Shown here: positions 46,601 through 58,045 of the stretch, piece after piece
Layout of the letters: the number at the start of each line of letters is the position of its first letter
How positions within the stretch are numbered: the first letter of the stretch is position 1
NCBI GenBank assembly: GCA_027627225.1
Contig: CM051040.1
Span: 29,803,634-29,867,633 of the forward strand
From: Congeria kusceri
Taxonomy: Eukaryota; Mollusca; Bivalvia; Myida; Dreissenidae
Reading direction: 5' to 3'
Length of the DNA: 64,000 nucleotides
Position numbers and translations under genes: made by a program
The notes under the pieces: model-generated
What the model saw: only the letters and a program-made list of their open reading frames with translations
Databases searched by the model: none
What the model was told of the DNA's origin: nothing

Positions 46601-48774
46601 TTGTTTTTTGCCTACGGACGACAAATGGTAACAATGCGTTTAAAACATTTTTCTCAATCTTCTAGAAGATAACCACCAAAAGAATATGTAATATGTTGAA
46701 CACAAATGTTGTGAAGAGATAGGCTGTCTTCTTTGAAAACTTGTTTGGAAAACTATTGTTTTTAATAATTCTTTATAAAAACAGTCTTGAAATAGTTGTA
46801 GTCAGACTTTGTTAAATATAGTGTAATAAAATAAATTTACACACATTGCCACAAAGATAACGTTTTTCACCTAAAATATCTATGTTTCAATAACTTGAAA
46901 CAGTAGGTATAAGTTTGAAACGATCAACTGAAATATAATGAAATACCATGTTTTGAAGCTTACTAGTAGAAAAGTATACAATCTGTGTTTATTTAAATCA
47001 ATACCAAGGAAGAGTTCAATGCCTTGATGAAAGTTTTGCGATATTAATTATTTATTTTGCGATGTATCAAATTTAAGCGCCAGAAAAAAAATGTAACAGA
47101 ACAAGCAACAAAAATAGCAACCAAATAAGTACTAAATAAATAACCACATTATATAATAATTTGAAACATTCATTATGAACGTGGATGCGAAAAATGTAAT
47201 ACGATAACATATCGTTACAGTATATACCAGTCAAAAAATGAAAACTATCTACTGATGAAAAGCGATAAAGTATGTGGTACCCTACATATTCAAAGCCTAA
47301 AAAAGCCATACACATATTTGCTAAGAATCTTTATTGGCTGTAATGTTGTTGCTATATCTTCCGTTCCACGTGCTGATACAGAGTTTGCATTCATTGCCTA
47401 AGCTGCACATTTCATAAGTGTAAAACATGCAACAATCGATAGCTTATCTTACAATGTTCATATAAACCACGACTTTGCTGACCTTTTATTATTTAAGAAA
47501 GTGTCAGTTTGTCGCTAGGCTATATTGGCTATTGGTCGAGCCAACCTGTCCCAAACAACAATACAACAATGCAAACGTATTATTAAACATTATTAATTGA
47601 CTTTATAATATTAGACAAAAATCTGGTCAGTTTGTTCGCTTGATACGATGTAAACCTCGCTAATAAGTTTCAAAACGCCACCAATACGGAAAAAAAAACT
47701 CGTCCAATATGGCAAAATGCGGCCAATACGAGATTCAGCCAATCAGGATTCAGGATTAGCTCGGCGTTATTCGAGATGGCAAGCTTTTGACGCCATTTTG
47801 AAAACGCTCAGAATAAGTAAATTTGCGCTTTGAATTTTTTACTAAAAGTTTCTACATGTAGCACGCCCACAAAATAAAGTGAACAAGGGCAACATTCGCA
47901 CTTATTCATGTGTTGGACCGAGTCGACCAAGTGACGAATCATTAAATCCTGACGACGCAGACCACGAAAAAATATAGATTTACATCCCTTGAAGTATTCT
48001 TCAATTTAGCGTTTGATTATTATTATAGATCTTACATGATGAAATTATTTATTAATATTTGGATTCAAATTGGATTGGATGCACCTCAGAAAGGGAAGGG
48101 AATTGGCGAGTTTACTGATCGTTTGCTCTGTCAACTCGCCGACATCATCTTCACAATGACAACGGAGGATTCAGCTGAAAAGGGGCTGGTGGAAGGCTAA
48201 ACGTAAGGAATTTGAAAATGTTCTTACTCTTAGAAAATTATTCATTTTATTTCACATCTAGTCGTCGTCTTCAACTTTTCAAGAATGTCTTAATCATACG
48301 CTGGAGCATACTTGGACTTTTTAAGAATATTCTTTACAAAATGCTTTAGTGAATTAGACTTTTAAAAGTTTGAGTCAGTGTCTATTATTTATTCTTAAGT
48401 CTAAGAATGGTTAAAGAATGTGTTGGTGAATACTGACAGGTTTGCCAAGACTTGGTCGGATCACATTGGATATCGATTGGTGGTGTTACACCTTTTGCGA
48501 CTTTCTCGATAAAATATTTTAGCAATTATTTGATGTTCTGTTTTGTTGTTATATTTCATAATAAACAGTTAATAGAATAAAAACATTGTTAATAATTTAT
48601 GCTGGCGTTGTTACATTCTATTTATATCGAAACAATCGTTATGATAGATCTTACTTAAACTATTAAACTGAAAGATGCTGCATACTATTTCTATTTATAT
48701 CGAAACAATAGTTTTTATACTATTAAAACCGAAATATGCTGCATAATATTATGAAGTTAATTAATAAAATTGTC
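46601..48774. other. AT-rich sequence, no gene
   Basis: 47685-47760 contains CCAATATGGC and GGCCAATACGAG words that resemble the foldback elements at 48775 and 49664, possibly another remnant. The frame at 47073-47315 (minus) is unsupported. Confidence 0.4.
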
Positions 48775-48880
48775 ATTAATTAATTGAATTCATATTGGCC
48801 TTGTTATTGGCCTACGGGCTCAGGCCAATACGGCAGTCTTCAGCCCAATAACAAGGCCAATATGAATTCAACTAATTAAT
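48775..48880. mobile_element. Foldback element with 36-bp arms
   Basis: Arms at 48775-48810 and 48845-48880 are inverted copies with one mismatch (GAATTCATATTGGCCTTGTT core). The 34-base loop contains GGCCAATAC. Confidence 0.85.
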
Positions 48881-49663
48881 AGCATTATAATATAGTTATA
48901 AAAATATAAGATAATGAGACATGGAACTTTTGTAAAAATACAACAGTAGCTTGATTACTGTGGCTACTGTTTAGACAGTCACAATATTAGTTTAGACAAG
49001 AGAAAATCAAACTGGCAATAATTGAGCTGATTGTCAAACATCATTCGCATCTCAAGCAATAGTAATGAGAGATATTTATCAGAACACCTAAGTTTTAGCG
49101 AAATATCTTCTTGCAATAAGTGTAACACACTGCGTCCCCAAACGCGATATAGAAACACTTGAAACGCGAAATCCAATGTAAAGTATTAAATAACTTTATA
49201 CAATTTGAGTTGATAATGCCATGTCTATATCAGTAACAGTAGATAATAACTTTTTAATACAAAACCTGATCCAATACGGATAAAAAAAATACGGCAAATA
49301 AGTAAGTGGAGCGATATGATTGGGTGATCATACTTGACCTATACGTAATCATTCTACATCGCTATAATGACATGATGATGTGATCTTCAAATAGTGTCAG
49401 TTAAAATAAACATTTTCCAGTTTTAACCTGCAGGATGAGATAACTCTGCAATATATTAAATAAAAATGTTATTAGAAACTAAATCGTGTTAATTAAATAC
49501 AAAAACAAAAACACATGATGAAAACTAATTTACAAAACAACGTTTACCAACATCCTCAACTTTCTAATGTTTCACTGCTCACATGATAATACAAATTCCA
49601 GAAGAATGTCCTAATAGTTTTACAGTAAGTAAATAAAGCTATTACATTTAATTCATAAAATTG
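48881..49663. other. AT-rich sequence, nothing recognised
   Basis: A CCAATACGG word at 49272 echoes the foldback family. No gene. Confidence 0.4.
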
Positions 49664-49778
49664 TCAATTATTGGGTGAACCAATATTTGCCGGATTTTTT
49701 TTAACCCTCCGACTGGTGGTATTGACCTGCGGTCTGGGCCAAATAACGAGACTAATATGAATTCATCCAATTAATAAC
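49664..49778. mobile_element. Diverged second copy of the foldback element
   Basis: TCAATTATTGGGTGAACCAA on the left and ACTAATATGAATTCATCCAA on the right match the arms of the 48775-48880 element with many changes. The upstream flank (ATAAAATTGTCA) also matches, so either the element is longer than its arms or both sit in duplicated DNA. Confidence 0.6.
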
Positions 49779-50789
49779 AACAATGAATTGAGTTCATGCG
49801 GAAATTTAAAATTAAGTTGTTTATTTTTGATCATTTGGTGACGATATCACCTATTACATATTATTCACACTAAAGTTGTGGTATAAACAATTAGTCCATA
49901 ATCAAAATTGATAACGATCTGGTACGGTGTTTCATCGACAAATCTGTTGACGACAGGGACATCTGAAACGATACTTTCAATAAAATGGTGCAAAACAAAA
50001 ACAACTACTAGAAAGCGCTTTGATGACGCCATATTTATGATGTACTATTCATGAATGTACATCTAGAAATATATATTCACGTGTTTGATTTTATTGCATT
50101 GATTCACTGTTTACTGATACTTCTATGCATGTTTTCAGCTGCCAAATTACTCCCGAGTCATCAATGTGTACTATGTCAAAATTATGAGCTTTCAACCCGG
50201 CAAATTATTACCAGACAAATGAATAACAATGTAACAATGTGTGAAACATTAGTAATTTAATTGAATAGCAAACGCATCTGCAACCGTTGTAATTTATTCA
50301 TCTTTTTTTACAGATCACGAAATACACTTGTATATAAATATGTCTGGGATCTGATAGCTGATTGTGAGACAAAACTATGTGTATTTTTTAACAAGAGAGC
50401 ACATTCATAATTTCACCGAAGTCGTCGCTGTTTCTTGCTATTTAATTTGATCTTGACAAAATGGAAAATGTCCATAAAACATTTAAATAAGGTACATGAA
50501 AATATTACCTTCTTCAAAGCCAGAGTAGATGCAGACAAAAATCATGTAATTTGAAAGTAGCAAAAAACTGCGATATTTTCAAATTAATATTGTTTATTAA
50601 CTCATACTAGAAATTGTGATACTTTCTTCAGACAACACAAGAGCTAGCCTGGAATGATAGTTATTATATCCGTATGTCAGAGCGGGCGTAATTAACAATC
50701 ACAAATGTAATATCAAAATATTATGGTATCTTATTAACGACATAAACACGTGCACACTATTGTTTATGTATATTGTTTTGATTATATAG
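49779..50789. other. AT-rich sequence, nothing recognised
   Basis: The frame at 50051-50260 has no recognisable motif. Confidence 0.4.
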
Positions 50790-50862
50790 GTAAGTGTTTC
50801 CGTAACGTAAGCGTAACAGACTTTTGATCCCGAAGTCGTGGGTTCAAGCCCCAATGTAGGCA
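50790..50862 (+). pseudogene. tRNA-like sequence (pseudogene or SINE head)
   Basis: GTAACGTAAGCGTAACAGAC, a GACTT/AAGTC stem with an over-long loop, and a good B box GGGTTCAAGCCCC occur in tRNA order. The anticodon loop is nine bases by my pairing and the acceptor stem is poor, so it is probably not functional. Confidence 0.45.
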
Positions 50863-51867
50863 ACTTAATTGTGTATGCTTTTCCGTATACATCTTTTGTT
50901 TGGTTCGTCCTCTGATGCTCTAAGTGTTGCAGTTATGACCTTTTATAAAATTGAACGCAACTTAAAAAATCTGAGAATAAATCCCTTCAAAAAAACGCTT
51001 TAACATTATGAACTGTTTTTGATTGGATATATATATATATACATGTATATACATTAACATCGTTCATAGGTTTGCGTGCAAATCCCTTGCATACGTGTGT
51101 TTCATAATATTACCTGACAAAGTGTAATTTGTCTTAATACTTAGGTTAAATAATGTTGAGCTTATAAATAAAACAACTTAAAACCCGTACTGATCACACA
51201 TTGTTTAGGAAACGGGTACTGCTTTGGATTTGTTTTGTTTTAACACTACTGTTAGCCATCACTTTCCTGTTGGACTGCACAATCCTTGCACTATAAACTT
51301 CAAATACAAATGTACATTTTATGACGTAAACACAATACAATGTGAAGGTCACAGTAATTCCATAGTTACAGATATTTTACTGTTAGTTGACATGATTTAT
51401 CGCTTGCATGCAGACAGTTGATTGCTTCACACCGTTACTGAGTACGTCTTTACAATAGCTGAACCGGTTGGCGTCTAACTGCGTTATGTTTTATTGTTTC
51501 AGATTGCAGGAAACCTTTACGTCATATAAGCGTCACACAAACGTCAAGTAGCATTTCAATGTAAACATTGTCTCAAGGGTCCGCTCAGTAAATGATATTG
51601 AATCAAGAATAAGTTACCGATATATGGGGCACAATAAAAACATAGACTGGAATATTATTGTGTGATTACAAGCAATAAAACAATTCATGAAAATTATGCA
51701 TTGATATTAATATTATAATTAATATACAAAGTCGTTAGATAAAATGGTAACATATTCAAATCAGAAATAGCGATTGTGGTACTACACATAAAACAATGTT
51801 AGTATTTGAACATTTACAGCCACTGAATAAAACAATTATATTCACCACATTTTCACCAGTTCATAAA
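50863..51867. other. AT-rich sequence, nothing recognised
   Basis: A short (TA)n lies near 51028-51040. The frame at 51224-51421 is unsupported. Confidence 0.4.
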
Positions 51868-52048
51868 CATGTTCAGTGATGTCCTTCTATTATGTATATT
51901 TTAACGTGGTCAGTAATGTTCTTCCATTTTGTATAATTTTATATGTTCAGTAATGTCCGTACAGTAAGTAAAATTGTACATATTCAGTAATGTCCGTACA
52001 GTAAAGTATAATTGCACCTATTTAGTAATGTCGTTACAGTAAGTATAG
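51868..52048. repeat. Five-unit tandem repeat, period ~40 bp
   Basis: GTTCAGTAATGTCCGTACAG variants start at about 51873, 51910, 51948, 51988 and 52020. The third and fourth units are most alike. Confidence 0.8.
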
Positions 52049-53529
52049 TGTGTCATGCTATCACCACGGTGATAATAACAAAAAATAACACGTCCTCGAC
52101 AAAAATATATGTTGAAGTTTAAAACAATCAGCGGTTACAAAATGTTTAGCAACGACAGTAAATGTTTGTTGTACATTAGTATATTACTATTGCTTAAATA
52201 TAGATATGTTATGATTATGCAAAACAAACACTTTTTCAGATGAGTGCGAACACATAAACTTATAGTGTGTCCTTCGCCCAACATGTTAATAAAATATAAG
52301 TTAAGTATTAAATACGTATGAGCTTTATAACCTTCGTTTCATATTCACTTGAAACTGATTGTAGTATAAAACAAAGCATACATAGTACACTCTTTGAAGT
52401 TTCGATTTGCTATTTTGCTGAAGCAATAGGTTTCGAATGTGCTGATGTTTTAAATGAACAAATATCCTGTGTGGTTTCATCAGAGAAAGAGGACGAAAGT
52501 GGAAAACAATCGCTTAATTGAATGCAAATTACATCGTTTTCGGGAAAATGTCCATACAAACTGAGATAATTATGAAATATTATCGAATCGGAAAAGTATC
52601 AATTGTACAACCAGTTTCGTAACTGAAACCATTTTTGCAATAATTATTGCAAATGAGATCAGAGACAAGGGGAAGAATCAGGAAAATAGGAAAATACCGT
52701 GGTTGCGATTGCAAAAATTGTAATGCAATTGATAGCCAAACGCTTTTGCTTTCAAATCAAGAATTTTAATACACGATTCTACAGTACCCATAATTTTGAC
52801 ATTTTTAGGTGTTTAACATCGTTTGTAAATGAAATAAACAACAAATGGTCGATTCAGTATGTTTTAGTAGTATACCAAAACTGTTCCATCTTCAATGGGA
52901 TTCAAAAAAGCCTAATTTTATAGAAGTGTATTGTCGTAGTTAATATGGGACTGCAACGCACGATGTTTATGTATCGGCTCTCTCGATAAGCAAAGTTGTT
53001 ACGTACTGTTATATATCACATAAAAAGAACAGTAATAATTCTCATTTAATTGCTATTCTTATAGACGATAATCACCCGGTTCGTTGCGTTACAAAATATA
53101 TGAGAGGTTTATTAAATGTCTCTATGGTTTAGTAGATGAAGTCGATAAAACTTTACAAGTAATGCATACAATATAAACGACGTCACATAGCCACGCGATG
53201 GTTTGGGGGTAATTTAACGTATGTGCTTACAGAATGGATACTTTATATGTATCCTTAACACGTTCTTGCAATGTGTTCCTCGATTATGGAAACACGATGA
53301 TAGTAGTTGGTTTAAGATATACCTCAGTGATAGATATCAGTATTTTTGTAATTATTAGCCATTATTGCGCTTTTTTATTAGTTTTTTTGCATCAAGCATT
53401 ACTTGCCTTTAAATTGCTTTGCCAACTCTTCTGGTTATAGTTTTGCTTTGAATGGAATCCGTTAGATTAAATTTGAACGTGATGTGTTGAAGCCAGCCGT
53501 TTGTAGTTCGTGATTTATTTATATAAACC
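52049..53529. other. AT-rich sequence, no gene recognised
   Basis: Frames at 52318-52521 (68 codons, acidic Ser/Glu-rich end), 52699-52923 and 53234-53440 were read and show no family resemblance. Confidence 0.35.
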
Positions 53530-53767
53530 GTCTCGTAAAGGAACATCTGTTCATAGCTGCATATTTATGGGTCGTTACGGCATCAAATATTTCTCAAGTT
53601 AATTAATATCAATGAATATTGATCTCAAACATAATTACAGAGATTCCATTTATGTTACCTTGGGCATAAACATTTCTTATTGATGAGATGTATTGTGATA
53701 ACGCGGAAGAGATCTGTAATGTTTAAATGTGTGCACCGAGCGTGGTAATGTGAAGGTCACATGAGAT
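53530..53767 (-). repeat. Inverted segmental duplication, right copy, flank of the 44-bp array
   Basis: Reverse complement of 15311-15740; see that entry. GCATATTTATGGGTCGTTACG lies in the most conserved block. The alignment reaches to within a few tens of bases of the minisatellite. Confidence 0.75.
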
Positions 53768-56272
53768 GACCAGCAATCAAAGCGCATGCACTAGCGCGTG
53801 TAAATACTCACGACCAGCAATCAAAGCGCATGCACTAGCGCGTGTAAATACTCATGACCAGCAATCAAAGCGCATGCACTAGCGCGTGTAAATACTCATG
53901 ACCAGCAATCAAAGCGCATGCACTAGCGCGTGTAAATACTCATGACTAGCAATCAAAGCGCATGCACTAGCGCGTGTAAATACTCATGACCAGCAATCAA
54001 AGCGCATGCACTAGCGCGTGTAAATACTCATGACCAGCAATCAAAGCGCATGCACTAGCGCGTGTAAATACTCATGACCAGCAATCAAAGCGCATGTACT
54101 AGCGCGTGTAAATACACACGACCAGCAATCAAAGCGCATGCACTAGCGCGTGGAAATACTCACGACCAGCAATCAAAGCGCATGCACTAGCGCGTGTAAA
54201 TACTCATGACCAGCAATAAAAGCGCATGCACTAGCGCGTGGAAATACTCATGACCAGCAATCAAAGCGCATGCACTAGCGCGTGTAAATACTCATGACCA
54301 GCAATCAAAGCGCATGTACTAGCGCGTGTAAATACACACGACCAGCAATCAAAGCGCATGTACTAGCGCGTGTAAATACACACGACCAGCAATCAAAGCG
54401 CATGCACTAGCGCGTGTAAATACTCATGACCAGCAATCAAAGCGCATGTACTAGCGCGTGTAAATACTCATGACCAGCAATCAAAGCGCATGCACTAGCG
54501 CGTGTAAATACTCATGACCAGCAATCAAAGCGCATGTACTAGCGCGTGTAAATACTCATGACCAGCAATCAAAGCGCATGCACTAGCGCGTGGAAATACT
54601 CACGACCAGCAATCAAAGCGCATGCACTAGCGCGTGGAAATACTCATGACCAGCAATCAAAGCGCATGTACTAGCGCGTGTAAATACTCATGACCAGCAA
54701 TCAAAGCGCATGCACTAGCGCGCGTAAATACTCATGACCAGCAATCAAAGCGCATGTACTAGCGCGTGTAAATACTCATGACCAGCAATCAAAGCGCATG
54801 CACTAGCGCGTGTAAATACTCATGACCAGCAATCAAAGCGCATGCACTAGCGCGTGTAAATACTCATGACCAGCAATCAAAGCGCATGCACTAGCGCGTG
54901 GAAATACTCACGACCAGCAATCAAAGCGCATGCACTAGCGCGTGTAAATACTCATGACCAGCAATCAAAGCGCATGCACTAGCGCGTGTAAATACTCATG
55001 ACCAGCAATCAAAGCGCATGTACTAGCGCGTGTAAATACTCATGACCAGCAATCAAAGCGCATGTACTAGCGCGTGTAAATACTCATGACCAGCAATCAA
55101 AGCGCATGCACTAGCGCGCGTAAATACTCATGACCAGCAATCAAAGCGCATGCACTAGCGCGCGTAAATACTCATGACCAGCAATCAAAGCGCATGCACT
55201 AGCGCGCGTAAATACTCATGACCAGCAATCAAAGCGCATTTACTAGCGCGTGTAAATACTCATGACCAGCAATCAAAGCGCATGCACTAGCGCGTGGAAA
55301 TACTCACGACCAGCAATCAAAGCGCATGCACTAGCGCGTGTAAATACTCATGACCAGCAATCAAAGCGCATGCACTAGCGCGTGTAAATACTCATGACCA
55401 GCAATCAAAGCGCATGTACTAGCGCGTGTAAATACTCATGACCAGCAATCAAAGCGCATGTACTAGCGCGTGTAAATACTCATGACCAGCAATCAAAGCG
55501 CATGCACTAGCGCGCGTAAATACTCATGACCAGCAATCAAAGCTCATGCACTAGCGCGCGTAAATACTCATGACCAGCAATCAAAGCGCATGCACTAGCG
55601 CGTGGAAATACTCATGACCAGCAATCAAAGCGCATGTACTAGCGCGTGGAAATACTCATGACCAGCAATCAAAGCGCATGCACTAGCGCGTGGAAATACT
55701 CATGACCAGCAATCAAAGCGCATGCACTAGCGCGTGTAAATACTCATGACCAGCAATCAAAGCGCATGTACTAGCGCGTGTAAATACTCATGACCAGCAA
55801 TCAAAGCGCATGCACTAGCGCGTGGAAATACTCATGACCAGCAATCAATGCGCATGTACTAGCGCGTGTCAATACTCATGACCAGCAATCAAAGCGCATG
55901 CACTAGCGCGTGGAAATACTCACGACCAGCAATCAAAGCGCATGCACTAGCGCGTGTAAATACTCATGACCAGCAATCAAAGCGCATGCACTAGCGCGTG
56001 TAAATACTCATGACCAGCAATCAAAGCGCATGTACTAGCGCGTGTAAATACTCAAGACCAGCAATCAAAGAGCATGCACTAGCGCGTGTAAATACTCATG
56101 ACCAGCAATCAAAGCGCATGCACTAGCGCGTGTAAATACTCATGACCAGCAATCAAAGCGCATGTACTAGCGCGTGTAAATACTCATGACCAGCAATCAA
56201 AGCGCATGTACTAGCGCGTGTAAATACTCATGACCAGCAATCAAAGCGCATGCACTAGCGCGTGTCGATACT
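53768..56272 (+). repeat. 44-bp minisatellite, about 57 units
   Basis: Units of exactly 44 bases starting GACCAGCAATCAAAGCGCAT, continuing GCACTAGCGCGTGTAAATACTCAT. Variation is limited to a few positions: GCATGCACT/GCATGTACT, GTGTAAA/GTGGAAA/GCGTAAA, CTCATG/CTCACG/ACACACG. Marker units (GTGGAAATACTCACG) lie at 54151, 54591, 54899, 55295 and 55911, all multiples of 44 apart. The block after 54899 is repeated after 55295 with the same variant order, so a nine-unit (396-bp) higher-order copy exists. There is no coding frame through it. Confidence 0.98.
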
Positions 56273-56275
56273 CAC

Positions 56276-56680
56276 AATATGCAATCTTAATGTTTCTGTT
56301 TGTTCCACAGTATTCATTAATGAACGTTACGCACACCTGTTCGAAATTCACAACATATCGATTTAGAAAGAGATTGGCGTTTGGTTAATTACAAATGGCT
56401 GAATATCACAACACGTATCATAAAAAATGAGAAATATATGTTCTGTTCCGTTTCAACAAGATAAACTGCATAATGGATTGGCCTGTAATGGAATGTACCA
56501 AAGATATTGTTCAACTCGCTTAAAGCTTATTCGCAATATTGCATTTATCGCTTAGCAACTTCATTTATCAAACATATTAATTGGTTTGTTGATATGTTTG
56601 CATTTACTTGTCAGAAAACGCTGACGTAAATATCTCTAATATAGCATCTGTATCGAATATGACTACAATTGTGCATGACA
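56276..56680 (-). repeat. Inverted segmental duplication, right copy, second flank
   Basis: Reverse complement of 14455-14786. AAATGAAGTTGCTAAGCG and GCAATATTGCGAATAAGCTT (complement) match the left copy. Confidence 0.7.
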
Positions 56681-57300
56681 TATAGTTTTGTAGATGTGAT
56701 ATCTTGCAGCAACATAAATACGCATGAAATAGTTGCATCGATTTTGAAATGTAAATGTAAATATCCATTCCAATGAACCAATTGTTTGAGAAGTAATGAT
56801 CATCTGTCATTCAGCATCCCATAAATAAGTTGAACTTCATAATGTGCTCCTAATACGTTCAAATCTATTGATGGCTGTCAGAATACCTAAAAATGATGAT
56901 CAAATATTACTAACAATACACGTAATTATTATTCAGAGAAAAGGACAACTATTTTTGCTGTCCCCTTTCAACAAGAATAAATGTATGATACATTGCAAGG
57001 TTAATGACATGTACCAAAGGTATTGTTCCATTTGCAAACACTTTCCTCGCCTTAGTTTATTTGTAGCTATGATACGTCATTTGTAAAGCACATTAATTGG
57101 TTTCCTCATGGTATTGCCTTATTTATATAACAGAGAACGCTGACGTAAGTAAGATTTCTTAAAATAGCGTCAGTATTTAATATGTTTGTGCACGGAGTAA
57201 TTATAAGTTTGTATATGTGACATCTTGCAGAAACAATGTTGAATGATGACGTTCATGATATACTCCTTATACATTAAAATCTATTGCTGGCTGTCGGAAT
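56385..57300 (+). repeat. Direct tandem duplication, ~420-520 bp period
   Basis: 56385-56850 and 56905-57300 share TGTACCAAAGATATTGTTC/TGTACCAAAGGTATTGTTC, ATTAATTGGTTT, AACGCTGACGTAA, ATCTTGCAG(C/A)AACA and ATCTATTG(A/C)TGGCTGTC in order. Indels change the spacing along the alignment. Confidence 0.75.
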
Positions 57301-57744
57301 TTATGTTGTGCCAATATACAATCGACCCTAAAGCAAACTGGGCTATTATTTCAGAAATATTTCTTCAATTATAGTGACCACAATAAGTTCATATACAAAA
57401 TACTAGAGGGAGTGTTCAATTATTTGATTCTTAAATATTAAAATTAGACTTTTGAAACAATTGGTTACGATATATTCATGATTTGATGTATTGTGGTTGT
57501 CACTTGCCACATCAATTATCATACAATAGGTAATTTACATTCTGGTTTTGCGATGCAATGTTACTCGGTGTAATTGAAGTGCATTCTTAAGTTCAATAGT
57601 TTTGTGATTTATCTGAATTTTCTTTAGCTTGATTTTTCGTTGCAAGCGTATGCTATGGGATATTTATGGAGTTAACTCGATGTCTAGGTCTCCAAGCAAA
57701 TTCCTATAAATCCATGTGCTATTGCTGTCTTTCAGTATTGCAGT
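57301..57744. other. AT-rich spacer, nothing recognised
   Basis: No supported feature. Confidence 0.4.
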
Positions 57745-58045
57745 CTTTAAAGCCTCAGTATATAATATGCTTTGAATATAATTCAATGCATCGTCAATTG
57801 GCATTAGTTCTGATGAACGTTAATGGCGTTTATTCGACTGAAAACTGTTTCTTATTTAAGAAATGCATTTAATAATCTCCATCTTTGAAAGCGCTTGGTA
57901 CGAACAGAATCTACACTAACGTACATGCCGATTATACTCCAGGGGCATCACCAGCTATCGCACACAGAACTGAGCGATAAAACGTTACAAAATCATATTA
58001 CCGATTTCAATGCGTTATGTTGTATTTTGATCGGTAAGATGTTGA
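57745..58045 (+). repeat. ~300-bp dispersed repeat family, copy 3
   Basis: Begins TCTTTAAAGCCTCAGTATAT and ends GATCGGTAAGATGTTGATTA. Closest to copies 1 and 2 over ATGAACGTTAATGGCGTTTA and the TCGCACACAGAACT region. Confidence 0.75.

Noticed and set aside
53768..56272. Possible CRISPR-like array
   Set aside because: The 44-bp units are head to tail with no unique spacers, and the window is animal nuclear DNA; it is a minisatellite.
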